Origin: Thalassia testudinum
Taxonomy: Eukaryota; Streptophyta; Magnoliopsida; Alismatales; Hydrocharitaceae
Reading direction: 5' to 3'
DNA: 64,000 nucleotides
Assembly: GCA_037157565.1 (NCBI GenBank)
Contig: JAZHRO010000036.1
Span: 22,184,501 to 22,248,500, forward strand
Shown: piece after piece, positions 33,946-46,285 of the stretch
How positions within the stretch are numbered: position 1 is the first letter of the stretch
Layout: the number at the start of each line of letters is the position of its first letter
Notes under the pieces: model-generated
The model's database searches: none
The model's input: only the letters and a program-made list of their open reading frames with translations
What the model was told of the DNA's origin: nothing
Program-made: the position numbers and the translations under genes

Positions 33946-35345
33946 GTGGTAGCCGACCATCTGTCCCGTCTTCCTTCTGAGATCATCAACCCTTCCAGAC
34001 CCATCACGGAACATTTTCCTGATGAGCACTTGCTTTCTATTGGTACTAGACTTCCATGGTTTGCTGATGTAGTAAATTACTTGGCATCTCATCAGATCCC
34101 GTCCGATTGGCCGAAGGCCAAGAAGGACAAATTACGCTCCGATGCCAAGTATTACATTTGGGAAGACCCGTACCTCTTCCGCATAGGTGCTGATCAGATC
34201 ATCTGGAGATGTGTCCCGGAAGAGGAAATCAGCAATATCCTATCTTTCTGCCATGACCAGGCATGCGATGGCCATTTCGCCGGGCATAAAACCGCATCAA
34301 AAGTCCTCCAGTGCGGCTTTTACTGGCCCACACTGTTCAAAGACGCGTACAGTCACTGCAAGGATGCAGTCGTTGCCAGACTTTGGGCAACATGAGCCAT
34401 CGCGACATGATGCCTATGCAACCGATTCTAGTATGCGAAATCTTTGATGTTTGGGGGATTGATTTTATGGGCCCCTTTCCTGTTTCGGATGGTTTCGAAT
34501 ACATTCTGTTGGCTGTGGACTACGTGTCCAAATGGATCGAAGCCATACCGACCCGAACCTGTGATCACAAAATCGTTCTCAAATTCATTCATCAAAACAT
34601 TTTCTCAAGGTTCGGGATTCCTCGTGCAATAACCTCTGATGGGGGGACCCATTTCACAAATGCTCAGTTTAGGTCACTGATAATCAAATACGGGGTGTCT
34701 CACCGAATCTCTACTCCTTATCACCCCCAAACTAATGGTCTAGCTGAGCTGTCTAATTGGGAGATCAAGAAAATCCTGCAAGTCACTGTTCGGCCTGATA
34801 GGAAGGACTGGTCGTCCCGACTTCTGGAAGCATTGTGGGCCTATACGACCGCCCACAAAACCCAATTAGGCATGTCTCCCTTTAGACTGGTGTACGGAAA
34901 GGCGTGTCACCTTCCCGTAGAACTGGAGCATAAAGCCTATTGGGCAGTACGGAACTGTAATCTAGATTTTTCGAAGGCTGGAACCCACAGAAAACTTCAA
35001 ATCAACGAGATCGATGAATTACGCCTAGACGCGTATGAGAACTCGCAAATCTACAAGGAGCAGGTTAAAGCCTTCCACGACAAGAATATCTCGAGAAAAA
35101 TCTTTCATCCTGGTCAGAAGGTCCTACTCTTTGATGCCCGACTCAAACTTTTCCCAGGAAAGCTGCAATCCAAGTGGGTCGGACCATATTTAGTCCGACA
35201 AGTTTTTAGAAATGGAGCTATCGAAATCAGTCCACTCAGCCACAATTCCGAACCTTTCATTGTGAACGGTCAGAGACTCAAGCCGTTCATTGATGTGACT
35301 TCTACTGATTTGGCTGAAGCATCTTATATCCTCCATTCCCCTTGA
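33946..35345 (+). pseudogene. Integrase of A
   Basis: The zinc-binding region ([19 protein letters not shown]) is followed by a frameshift near 34380. The catalytic core shows D in [10 protein letters not shown] in SDGGTHF and E in [12 protein letters not shown], so the DDE triad is present. PYHPQTNG and the [17 protein letters not shown] motif are typical of plant gypsy elements. The C-terminal part ([20 protein letters not shown]) is complete, to the TGA after 35342. I see no chromodomain, as expected for Athila. It would insert the element DNA into the chromosome. Confidence 0.9.
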
Positions 35346-35591
35346 GCTTATTGCGCCCAGCCGATGTAATAAAACTCTGCGCTTAACGGGAGGCAACCCG
35401 TCATTTTCCAAAAAATCCAAAACTTTTTCTAACACCTTTTTGCACTTAAGGTTCACCCTTGTAGACAGCCGACCCCACCTCAGATGCTTGCATCTGGATT
35501 AGAAATCGTCCGCAAAATTCAACCTGACCCATTCACTCATCCAAATTTCTGTCTTAAGGAATGAACTAAGTTGAATAAAAACCCCCTAGGT

Positions 35592-35629
35592 TACAATGAG
35601 GACATTGCAAATCTTAGGCATGGGGGGTT
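35592..35629 (+). promoter_or_regulatory. Internal polypurine-like site of A
   Basis: ACAATGAGGACATT followed by TTAGGCATGGGGGG. It repeats the wording of the terminal PPT about 1.3 kb upstream of the LTR and is shared with D and B at the same structural position. Confidence 0.6.
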
Positions 35630-36322
35630 ATGAAAGTGCAAAACTTGTAAGAAAAGGTTTCAAGCAAAAAATTCACATATGCCAAAAACACCATAAAAAT
35701 TAAAAAAAAAAAATTTCGAAAAAGAATAAGAGGAAAAGAGGAGAAGGAAATTTTGTGAAGGAGAAGAGAAAAGAAACAAAAGGAAAAAAGGAGCACAAAA
35801 TATGAGAAAAAAGTAATAGTCATTAGTAAGGAACTAAGGAATAAACCTAAGTTCTAGACCTCATTCAAGAAAATAACTGAAAAGTGCATAATGAGATTAG
35901 TAAGAACGCAAACCTTAGGCATTCTTGAGTAGACTCTTAGTACCCATTAAGATCTAGACATTCCTCAAGAGGTTGAGGAAAATGAAAAGCTGAAGTATTA
36001 GGTCGAAGGCTTAGGAAGTATTTGACCTCGCTAACTAACTTCTGGTTTACGGGACTCAGTAACCTAAGCACCCTAACCTCACACACAGCCTGGTTCAATA
36101 AGCGTAAAAATCAAAATCACGCAGAAGCGTCGCAAAATTCTGAAAAGTACACCTAGAGTAGGAGCAGCCGATCAACACAAGTTGATTTGGATGAGTTCCC
36201 AGTGCAGAGAGGCGGGAAATCCCCTCGAAGATGCGTAACAAAATATCATCTCCTCGGTGCTTGTCTCTTAGGATATTTACATATCCTACTGGGGGCATGT
36301 AAGCACTCTGCTGGTTCAGATT

Positions 36323-36472
36323 CCATGGATGGCATTATCTCGAAGTGTCAATTGCCAGGGTCTGGATTCGGCCACGGAACACCATGGATGGGATTATCTC
36401 GAAATCTCAATAGCCAGGGTTCCGGGGGTTGCCATGGGCGGTGCTATCTCGAAACATCGATTGCCAGGAATC
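36323..36472 (+). repeat. Three-unit direct repeat in A
   Basis: Units start CCATGG at 36323, 36382 and 36432 and each runs through 'tatctcgaa' to a 'gccagg' word. Spacing is 59 then 50 bases, and the units differ at many positions. They lie about 450-590 bases before the 3' LTR. Confidence 0.85.
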
Positions 36473-38719
36473 CTTGAGGATTGATGATGGGAGCAAGGAA
36501 TCTAATACAGACCGTGTTGAAAAGCCAATCCTAGGCTAGAACTAAAAAGAAAAAGAGAGAGAAAACTCTCCAAACAGGAAAACTTTCTATCTCTCTCTTA
36601 TAAAACGCACTGTGAACTGAGCCAGGGCTAAAATCATTTCAAGCACGGGTGCTTTAACCACAAAGTCCAATAAACCTTAGGTTAGTTCTTGTGGGCCTTA
36701 AAAACCTTTGCTAAAGACTGAGGCTAAGGCTAGACAGATTTGGATCTTGATTGGTACTAGAGTACCTTTTAGGCCTATGGTCAGCATTCTAACCTAATCT
36801 AAGTTTAAATGAAAAAGCACTTATCTGAAGCTATTAAGAACTTCATGGTCTAGAACAAGGGTTGAAACCTTAAGTTTTTGCTAAGGGACTAGCAAAAGCT
36901 AGGCATGGGGGTATGATGAGAACCTCATCATGAGCCATAACTAGCTCATTTTGACCTAATACAAAGGATAAAAGCTCCTATATAACTCAAGGAAAGGCTT
37001 AACTTGGAGAATTCTGAGTTTAAGGAGAAAATAAGTCATAAGGGGTAAAAATGCAATTTTACCAGTATAATCTGCATACAGGGTAATTCAGGGTCCAAAC
37101 ATAGGTCAAACAAACTGAATAAGAAGGAAAGTGGGATGATCTGATAAGGGCTACAGCAATTCCAAAGAACTAAATGATAATCTGTAACCTTAAAACAAAC
37201 CCACTTCAATTCACGAGGTTCAAGGAAAAGTAAAAATAGAATAAACCCTCCAAAATTCATAGAAAAATAATCTCTAGGGTTTAGAACCTTCAATTTGGCC
37301 TTCGGAACCCATTTTGACCTACATTGCAAACCATGCCCAATTAATAACTTAATTTGGGTTTTTGCGTAAAATGATCGGTCAAACAAGGTTTTATCTAGAA
37401 ATAAAATTCACCATCAGAATCCTTAGGTCCTAATTAGTCACGTATAAAAACTTGAGCCTAAGAAGAAACATTCTTGACCAACTTTACATTTTGGTCCTCA
37501 CCTATTTACTTTTTGGCCCTCAACTTTTGAACCCTCGCATTTTGGCCCCTAACTCTTCTTCGTTATTTACATTCAGGTCCTCCCTGCAAAACTTGCTAGC
37601 ACCACACTCCGGCGATCTTGCGCGGAGCATGGCGCCGCGCAGGGTAAGGGGGAGGGCCTGCCAGGTCAAATGGGGGTGCCCTGCGTCGTCAGCCGTCACA
37701 GGAACACCCCCCTAGTCGCTGCAACCCACCATACCGGCCGTGCGAACGCATGGACGGTATGGGTCTCCTTCTTCCGGCGTCCTCTGGCTAGGGAGACACG
37801 TCATCTCCCTCCGCCCTCCTCTCTGATTCCGCCCCTATAAATACCCCCGTCGCTCCGCCGTTCTTGTCAGCTCGGTCCTGATGGGGAAACACCCTCTTTT
37901 CACTCTCTTCCCACTCCGACAGGAAGCCCTCCAGCTCCGGCGGTTTTTCCCTCCTCCTCCTCGTCGTTCTGCCACACTACCAGCAGTAGAGCTGCCTTCC
38001 CCTGATCTTCCCGCGCCGTGCCGCAGCCAGCGCGCGCCTCTCCAGCCCTCTCCTCGCCGTCGCCCCTTCCTCTAGGCAGCTTCTTCTCCGGCGACAGTGG
38101 ATACGACTGTCGCCTGTTCCGGCCCCTCCTTGTCCTGCTAAGTAGGTATAAGTCCTCACCTTTCTCCCCTCTTCCTTTTCCTCACTTTAAACCCTTACTG
38201 TCGCCCTCGATTCCGACCAATCGTCCTCACCTTCTCCACCTCCGGCTCGGCGACCCGCTCCCATCACTCCAGCACCCCACACGGCTCGCCGACCTGCACA
38301 TAATCTCCACCTCCTCACCCTGATCCATTTCCGCCCTTCCAATTCCCGCCACCCGACCTCTGCAAATCCACCGAACACACCCACTTCCCGACCCACAGTC
38401 CGACCTAGGGCAGCCCTTAGGCTCCGCCCCACCGCCTGCACACCCCCAGACCACCTTCGCCGTGCCACGGCGAAGGTCCTCCGCGTTTCTGATTGGGTCG
38501 AGAGGCCGTTTCTCTTTGGGCAGGTACCTGCGCTCGCCGCCGCCATTGTTGAAGCGAAGCAGCTTCTTCACCTGCTGCCCCAGGTGCGCCACGCCCAGGT
38601 CACGCTCCCAGGAAGTGCGAGGCATCATTGCAAAGTGCCAGGCTGCAGTTGAGGTGAAGCTCTCGCGCAACTGCCGCTGCTTCCTTCGCGCAGGCATCCA
38701 AATTAGGGTGGGACATTTA

Positions 38720-38762
38720 GTCCCACCTCGGAAAGCCACTGAGGTGAACGGTCGCTTAAAGG
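38720..38762 (+). promoter_or_regulatory. snRNA-type USE plus TATA-like box, 3' LTR of A
   Basis: GTCCCACCTCG (38720-38730), 24 bases, CTTAAAGG (38755-38762): identical in layout to the 5' LTR. The downstream hairpin is at 38799-38816 and the first T4 run at 39027-39030. A transcript from here could also run into flanking DNA if it is not terminated. Confidence 0.5.
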
Positions 38763-38786
38763 CAAAAAGTGCCTTAAGCTGTTCGC

Positions 38787-39030
38787 CTCAGTTCACGGGG
38801 TGAGGTCCCCTTCACCCGCCCGACTACCCGGCCTCGTCCGCACGCACGCCTCGCAGACTTGGCCTGACCCGACTAAGCCCGACCTGGACTCCTTGCCCAC
38901 CACCGCACGCCGGTGGGCCTGGACCCGGGCGCGACCCGCGTACCCGATTACCCGGTTGCTCTGGGAGAGCTTTCCTAAGAGCGGCTTCTGTGAGAGAGAA
39001 ACGCGGGTGGGGGAGGGTAGAGTAGGTTTT
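38787..39030 (+). ncRNA. Candidate Pol III transcript in 3' LTR of A
   Basis: Second copy of the unit at 27862-28105, of the same predicted length (244 bases) and closely similar in sequence. It has the same opening hairpin and the same T4 stop context (TAGGTTTTGCC). Confidence 0.3.
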
Positions 39031-39640
39031 GCCGTCTCTGATTGGAACTTTGAGTGCGCAGGCACAGGTGCAGGGACTGCGGAAGGGCTGAAGAGAAGAA
39101 GAAGAAGACTGAAGGAAGGAGCACCGCGCGGCACTGTAGCAGCGGCGACTTAAGTCGTCTGAGTGGAAAATCAGATGACGCTCTGAGGGTAGAAAAGAAA
39201 GAAGAAGAACATCACCACTGCTGCAGATAAAGAAGACAGAAAGAAAAAGAAGAAAGGAGGAGAGACGACGTCCTGACAGCAAAAGCAGAAGAAGAGCACG
39301 AGAAGAAGATCAGAAGAAAGAAGTAAAAAGAAGATCTGAAGAATAGAAGGCAGAAGAAGAAGACCACAAGGAGATAAACAAAGAAGAAGAAACCAAAAGC
39401 CAAAGAGAAGAGAAAACAAAGAGGAAGAAAGAAGAGAAGAAGAAGATTTTCATCTCTCTCTCTCTCTCTCTTTATCTTTTGTAATAAGAATTTGTACCCC
39501 TAGAATACAACTTGCTCCCTGAGTTCGACCTCGGGATCTCTTTATTTTCCGAGTAAAAAAAATTATATATTTGAAATGATGGCAATAACTGGCTATACTA
39601 CAACGCTATAACAAAACCTAGTTATCGCGACGTCACTAAT

Positions 39641-40742
39641 CTACTTAGGTGTTTGCATAAACCCTAGGATAGAATTGTTTGTCTTGTTTGCCACCTCCAT
39701 TCATCTCACCCTCGCATAATATAAAAAAAAAAACAAAAAGATACTTTCTGTGGGACAAATCAATGTACACACTTTATACACCCACATTTGAGGCACATAA
39801 CCTAACTTGACTTTCATCTACTCAACCAGGATTTCGATCTGTGGAACCGGTACACCAATTCAACACATAAAGGAGTAGAAATCATATTAGGTTAATCACC
39901 CTTCTATGTGCCTTAATCAGTGGTTCATTTGGCCTGATTAATTGAATTGCTTGGGCCACACCACCTAATTTAAAAGAGATTCATTTTGTAGCTGCCCCAT
40001 AGCATTCAATATTGAGGTCAAGCCAGGCACTCCATATTTTCTTGATTTATAAAGGAAAAACACTTAAACTCGTGCTTTCAAAACTTGGTTTGCCTCACAA
40101 AACTTTTTTGAATACACCTAATATTTGAATCCTAAAAGCTACTAAGCCTGATTCAAACCCTAAAACTCACCTCATCATTAATAATCTTGCTTGAAAACTT
40201 CTTATTTGTGCATATTCACACATTCTCAAACAAATCATCAAGGGCACAACCCATTAAGGGCCCATCACATTCCAGAAGCACCAATATCCCAAGCTTAACT
40301 AAAATTGATTAGATGTTGTCCCTAAGGACTGGTTCGCTCGTCGGGATCTAGATTGAGATTGTTCATGATTAACTTGCTTATACTAGTCAATCAGATGTCT
40401 AGTTAGGAGAGTAGCGTCAAACGACCGCGGCTCGGGGGTACACTAGGAGCCAGAGGCGTAAGCGAAAGGAAGAACCTTCTCCCTAGTCCCTCCTTCTAAC
40501 TGGTTGCATTTCTTGGATATAAGTAGAGTAAATCGCCCATAATCTTATGATGGATTCTGAGAGTCTGTAGACTTTTAGGGTACCTAACCTAAGGATAGGC
40601 TTGTATTTTTTGTGTTACAGGGCTCCTCTTTCCCATCCTTTCGACTTCCTTCCAGTATATGCTGAGGTCATTGAACCCTAGATTGGAATGACCTTTAGAC
40701 CATTCCTGGAGGCAGAGGTTGAGCTATAGCCAAGTTGATCCC
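39641..40742 (+). other. B leader, second part
   Basis: Continuation of the leader interrupted at 25964. A/T-rich, without a gene. A G/C-richer patch with 'gaccgcggctcgggggtaca' (about 40422-40441) and 'ccctagtccctccttct' (40480) is placed like the leader islands of A, D and I but is not clearly the same sequence. Confidence 0.6.
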
Positions 40743-42484
40743 ATGGCTGATCAACAACCACCTCCCTCGGCCCCAAACTAGTAGGAGATGATTCAAAGGC
40801 AGTTGGAAGAATTGCAGCAGATGCAGCAATGGTTCCAAGAAATGAATGGTCAGGGCACTCGACCCTTGAAGGAATTCTATGATCCTTCAAACTATGGGGA
40901 ATGTCCCAGCATCATGATTCCCGCTAGAGACATAGAAATCAAGCCCCAAGTCTTAAGTTTGATTAAGCATTTCCATAGGCTGAGCCACTCCAACACTTGG
41001 AAGATCTACCACTTTGGTTTAAACCACTAAAGCAAGGAGTGTGAATGAAGAGCAAATGATCATGAGGCTCTTTCCCCACTCTTTGAGGGATAAGGCCGCA
41101 CATTGGTACCAAACCATCGAAAGGCTTGTAGAAACACAGGCTGCTCTTAAGTTGGCCTTCCTAAAGAAATTCTTCCCAATCGGATGGACCAATGCCTTGC
41201 GACAGGAAATTACCACTTTCACCCAGCGGTTGGAGGAACTATTTCATGGTGCCTGGGAGCGATTCTAGGAACTTTTGATGAAGTGTCCACACCACGAGGT
41301 GCCGAAATGGCAACTCATGCAGATTTTCTATCACGGGTTGGTTGAACAACTCCATAATCATGTGGATGCCTCTTACGGAGTTAATTTCCTCAACAGGGAT
41401 GCAGATTGCACATATGACTTGTTTGAGGAAATGAGCAAGAACTCAATTAATCATGCCTCCATGGATGCATTCAACTGGTCCCAACAACCCAAGTCAAATG
41501 CTAATGAGATACAGGATTCTCATTCATTTGGCATGGAATTGATTTGTAATAAGCTTGATAAAATGCAGTTGGTTGCTAAAAGAATGGAAGAATGGATGTC
41601 TGGGAATTTAGGAAACACTTCTACACCTACTCAATCCCAAATTTCGGGATTTCATTCTTCACGAGCTCCCACAGGGTGGGAGTTCGTGAAACAACTTGAT
41701 TTAGCTCAACCTATGAGCCAGTATTTCTTAGAACATTTTGAGTTCCAAACTGGGGCCTTTGATCCCAGTTTTTCTAATCCTTCCTTCTCTCCATCCTCAT
41801 CCTATGAGGATATGTATGCAATGAAGGAGAATGCTAGGTCCAACCCATATTCCAATACTTATAACTCGGGTTGGAGGAACCACCCTAACTTCTCCTGGAA
41901 AAGTCAGGGGCAACAGACCCAAACATGAACCAGCAACTATGCATCTCAAAGACGTGTGGGTCAGGGTCAAGTATACACCCAGTTGTCCACGAGACCGATT
42001 ACTCAGCCATCTTGGAATGCCCAACAATCTGCAAGGTAGGCTGATTTAAACCGGCAAATGGTAGAAATGTAAGGGTCCATGCTTCAGCTTATGCAGCAAA
42101 TGAAGACATCATTGGATAACTTGCAATCCGGGTTAATTGCTAACACCCGACAACCTGGATCTCTACCATCCCAACCCGTACCCAACCCGTGCAATGTGCA
42201 AAATCAGGGCAATAGAGAGCCCAAGGGTAAGGGAATCAAAGGGACCCACATGCACATGCTCAAGTGGTTTAGTAGGGTCCCTCCTCTTCTACTTCTGGTT
42301 ACATGACCAATCAAGGCCCTCCAATCTTCACTAACCCACCTCAAGACCCGAACCCATATGCCTCTGCAAACTCTGTCACCTTGAGAAGTGGAAAGCCGAC
42401 CCAGAACCCTGAATTACCTTCTAGAAGCCAAAACCCTGGGGAGCTTGAGAGAAAGGAGGAGATTGAAGAAGACAATAAGGCCTA
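40743..42484 (+). pseudogene. Gag of B (broken)
   Basis: Starts at MADQQPPPSAPN (40743), followed by stops near 40780. Motifs: MRLFPHSLRDKAAHWYQ, FLKKFFPIGWTNALR and MKCPHHEVPKWQLMQIFYHG (about 41060-41340), then NSGWRNHPNFSW (about 41865) and SVTLRSGKPTQNP (about 42375). The frame shifts near 41030 and around 41930-42310, with several TAG stops. It is the same gag type as A and D and is not functional. Confidence 0.85.
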
Positions 42485-43285
42485 GAGATCGAAAATTGAA
42501 AATACCACCCACATCATGTTCCCTGAAGCCCTATTGAAAACCAAGAAGAAGAAAACATTAGATAGCAATTAGGATCTCTTAAATTTATTCAAGAGCGTAG
42601 AGATCAATATTCCACTCCTCGATGCTATTAAGCACATCTCGGCTTACACTAAATTTCTGAAAGAACTTTGTACCCAAAAGTGTAAGCCGAGAGAACCCAC
42701 TCTGAGGAAGGTGATTCTCTATGAGCAGGCAAGTTCTGTCATCCTACATCACCTTCTTTAAAGGAAGAAAGATCCAGGTGCCTCCTTGATCTCATACGTT
42801 ATTGTGGAATACACTTTAATAGGGCACTATTGGATCTAGGAGCTTCCATCAACCTAATCCCAACTTCTCTTTATGAGAGGTTTGAGTTAGGCAAACTTAG
42901 GCCAACCTCAGTAATGCTACAATTAGCAGACCGCTCGGTCACCACACCGAAGGGAGTTATTGGGGATGTAATCGTTAGGGTCAAGGATTTTTATTTTCCT
43001 ATAGATTTCTTGGTCCTTGACATGAATGTATCTAATGATTTGAGGAACATGCCCATCATTCTGGGGTGCCTATTCTTAGCTACCACCAAGGCCAACATAA
43101 ACTGTGAGAGCGGTAGAATGGAGATCGCCTTTGGGGATAGGCAGCTAGCTCATGATATTTTTAAGGCGATAAGAGGATTTGAGGATTGTGGATTTATTGA
43201 AGAGCTCGAGGATCATGATTTTGAGAATTGTATGACAATCAGTGCACTCGAGGACTCCACCAGCTTTAGTGAGCCCAATCCATAA
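42485..43285 (+). pseudogene. Protease region of B (broken)
   Basis: The segment before 42815 is the linker ('LFKSVEINIPLLDAI' type, partly readable). Protease motifs are DLGASINLIPTSLYERFELG, LQLADRSVTTPKG, VKDFYFPIDFLVLDMN and IILGCLFLATTKA (R of the usual GRPF changed to C and L). It ends at a stop at 43283. Damaged by frame changes. Confidence 0.82.
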
Positions 43286-44925
43286 CCCTCCATGGCAGAC
43301 CTGCCACATCTTGAAGAGGCTATTGATTTTGTTCATTCCTAGCCTCTTCCACTGGATCGTCCTGATGAATCTTCATCGGCGTCCTCCCTACCTTCGATAC
43401 TAAACCTACCTCAACTTGAATTGAAACCATTGCCTAAAAATTTGACATATGAGTTTTTAGGACCTGAGAACATGCTCCCTGTGATTATTAGTGTTGATTT
43501 AACTAAGGAGAAAGAATTGAGGTTGATTAAGGTCCTTAAGAACAATAAGGAGGCAATTGATTGGACCATTCACGACCTTTGGGGGATCGAGCCATCTTAT
43601 TGTAATCATCGTATTTTCATGGAAGATGGATCCTGCCCTTCTCACGAAATGCAAAGGAGACTAAACCTGAATATGCGAGAACTAGTCAAGAAGGAGATAA
43701 TCAAGTGGCTCGATGCTAGGATTATATACCTAATCTTGGATAGTTTGTGGGTTAGCCCCATTCAGATTGTACCCAAGAAGGTAGGAATAACCATTACGAC
43801 TAATGAGAAAGGGGAAACCTTCACCACTCATTCAGCTTCTGCTTAGAGAGTCTGTATTGGCTATAAGAAGTTGAACACAACCATCAAAAAGGATCACTTT
43901 CCCATGCCATTCATCGATCAAATCCTAGAAAGGTTAGCTGGGCAAAAATACTCTTGCTTCTAGATGGTTATTCAGGATATAACCAAGTCCCTATCCATCC
44001 CAAAGATCAGGAAAAGACAGCTTTCACATCTCCCTACAGAACCTTTGCATTCCGTAGAATGCCGTTCAGACTTTGCAATGCACCCGCGACTTTTCAAAGG
44101 TGCATGCTGACCATCTTTTCTGGTATTCATGGATGATTTCTCCATTTTCGGAGATTCTTTTGAGTCCTGCCTAGCTAACTTGGAATTGATCCTCCAGAGA
44201 TGCATCAATACACGACTGGTCCTTAGCTGGGAAAGGAGCCATTTTATGACTCGGGAAGGCATTGTCCTAGGTCATGTGGTTTTTAATCAGGGTATTGAGG
44301 TTGATAAGGCTAAGGTGGATGCTATCTCTAGACTACCTTCACCCACATCCGTAAAACAAGTCCGCTCTTTCCTTGGGCATGTGGGTTTTTATAGAAGATT
44401 CATCACGGACTTCTCGAAGGCTGCTCAACCCTTGAGTAATCTTTTGGCCAAAGACACACCGTTCAAGTTTGATGAATCATGCTGTAAGGCATTTGATTTA
44501 TTAAAAATAGCAATCACCTGTGCCCTGGTGTTACAATCACCGGTCTGGATAGACCCATTTGAGATTATGGCTGACACATCTGACTATGTCGTTGGGGCTA
44601 TCTTGGGTCAGAAGATTAAGAAAAAGGCCTCTGTGATTTACTAGGCTATTAAGACTCTGGACAAGGCCCAGAGGCACTACACCATTACTGAAAAAGAATT
44701 GCTAGCTGTAATTTTCACTTTGGAAAAATTCAGGGCTTATCTTTTAGGTTCTCATGTAATCATTTATACCGACCACTCGACCTTGAAACATCTCTTGGCC
44801 AAAAAGGATGCCATGCCCTAGCTTATTTGCTGGATTCTGTTACTTCAAGAATTTGATCTTGAAATCAGGGATAAAGTCGGGGCACAAAATGTAGTAGCGG
44901 ATCACCTCTAGAGAATCCTAATTGA
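43286..44925 (+). pseudogene. Reverse transcriptase and RNase H of B (broken)
   Basis: Motifs: KKEIIKWLDARIIYLI (about 43690), KKDHFPMPFIDQI (about 43890), DGYSGYNQVPIHPKDQEKT (about 43960), RLCNAPATFQRCM (about 44070), FMDDFSIFG (about 44126) and SFLGHVGFYRRFI (about 44370). RNase H: ADTSDYVVGAILGQ (about 44573), TLDKAQRHYTITEKELLAV and LLAKKDA. Frame breaks occur near 43840, 43950 and 44120, and stops at 44642 and 44820. Same lineage as A. Confidence 0.85.
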
Positions 44926-46285
44926 TTCTCCTCATCTGGATATCCCTATTTCAGACACTTTTCAGGATGAGACTATCCTTACAGGCTTAGGTATCCGAAC
45001 CCCCTGGTTTGCGGATATCGTCAATTATTTGGCTGTTGGTCAAATCCACAGGACCAAACAACAATGGGATAGACTTGTGTCTAAGGCCAAATACTATTTT
45101 TGGGATGATCTCGAGCTGTACCACATCGACGCCGACTAGATTATTTGTTGATGCATCCCAGAAATTGAGTTCCATAGTATACTTGAGTTCCGTCATACAT
45201 CTACGTGTGGTGTACACTTTTCCGAGAAAAAGACGGCAGCAAAAATCTTGTAATCTGGATTCTATTAGCCGTCATTATTTAAGGACACCTAGGAATTCTC
45301 AAAGTTGTGCACCCGAAGCCAGAACTCGGGAACATGGCTAAGAGAGATATGATGTCCCTAAACCCAATACTTTCTGTCGAAATTTTTGACATTTGGGGCA
45401 TTGACTTCATAGGACCTTTTCCTCCTTCAATTGGACACTAGTATATTCTAGTTGCTATTGATTACATGTCTAAATGGATTGAGGCAATCCCCACCTGGAC
45501 CACTGACCACAAGGTGGTCATCGATTTTGTGAAGAATATCTTCAGTAGGTTCAGGATTCCTCAGGCGATTATCAGTGATGGTGGTGCGCATTTCACTCAT
45601 GCCCAGTTTCAGAATTTATTGGGGAAATATGGGGTGAATCATTAGATTTCCACACCCTACCACCCTCAGACGAATGGACAGGCCGAGGTTTCCAATCGGG
45701 AGATCAAAAACATTTTGTAGAAAATCGTAAGGCCTGATAGGAAGGATCGAACCCAAAAGCTAGATGATGCTCTTTAGTCCGGGCCTACCGTACGGTGTAC
45801 AAAATGCCTATCGTTATGTCTCCATTCTGTCTGGTGTTTGGTAAGGAGTGTCACTTACCTATAGAGCCAGAACACCAGGCATTTTGGGCCATCATAAAAT
45901 GTAATTTTGAACTAGAGTTGGCTGGAAGACTAGGAAACTCCAACTATCTGAGTTGGAGGAGGTTAGAAATGATGCTTATGAAAATGCCATAATCTATAAG
46001 GCAAGGACCAAAGCTCTCCATGACCAGATGATTTCAATTAAGAGCTTTGAGCCAAACTAAAAGGTCTGGCTTTTCGATTCTCAACTAAAGCTCTTCCTCA
46101 GTAAGCTTAGGTCTAAGTGGGACAGCATGTTCGTTATTGAGCGAATTTTCCCTAATGGGGCTGTTGAAATCTCTGACCCAATGATGGGTAATTTCTTCAA
46201 GGTCAACAGATAGCATCTCAAACCCTTTGTTGACCATGTGCTCCTTGAACTCATCTCGAACAAGGTTGCCCTTACCTTGCCCTAA
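44926..46285 (+). pseudogene. Integrase of B (broken)
   Basis: Linker TPWFADIVNYLAVGQ (about 45000), core WGIDFIGPFPPS (about 45390), [27 protein letters not shown] (about 45575) and [19 protein letters not shown] (about 45657-45715), so D, D and E are all visible. GKECHLPIEPEHQAFWAI follows at about 45845. Many TAG stops and frame changes are present. The C-terminal part ends near 46285. Confidence 0.85.

Larger units (their letters stand above)
35346..36913 (+). other. 3' noncoding region of A
   Basis: About 1.6 kb without a credible reading frame, where some Athila elements carry an env-like gene. It contains a second polypurine-like site (35592-35629, TACAATGAGGACATT then GGCATGGGGGG), a purine-rich block (about 35700-35820), a three-unit repeat (36323-36472) and the terminal PPT, AGGCATGGGGGTA, at 36901-36913. 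Confidence 0.75.
25965..39635 (+). mobile_element. LTR retrotransposon A (complete, Athila-like)
   Basis: A 13.7-kb element with LTRs 25965-28714 and 36914-39635, tRNA-Asp-type PBS, one gag-protease-pol reading frame, a 1.6-kb 3' noncoding region and PPT. It is flanked by the perfect TSD ctaat at 25960-25964 and 39636-39640. In the first 340 or so aligned LTR bases I counted about nine or ten differences by eye, so it is the youngest complete element here. Stops and one frameshift make the copy inactive. No env-like frame is visible after integrase. Confidence 0.95.
36914..39635 (+). repeat. 3' LTR of A
   Basis: 2722 bases, colinear with the 5' LTR. It lacks about 22 bases present at 27722-27745, which in the 5' LTR complete an inverted repeat (GAGGCAAAGC..GCTTTGCCTC). 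The purine tract and U5 are intact. It is followed by the TSD ctaat. Confidence 0.93.

Noticed and set aside
35346..36913. Possible env-like gene after integrase in A
   Set aside because: Only short frames (up to 96 aa) are present, with no signal peptide or membrane segment; the region is noncoding.
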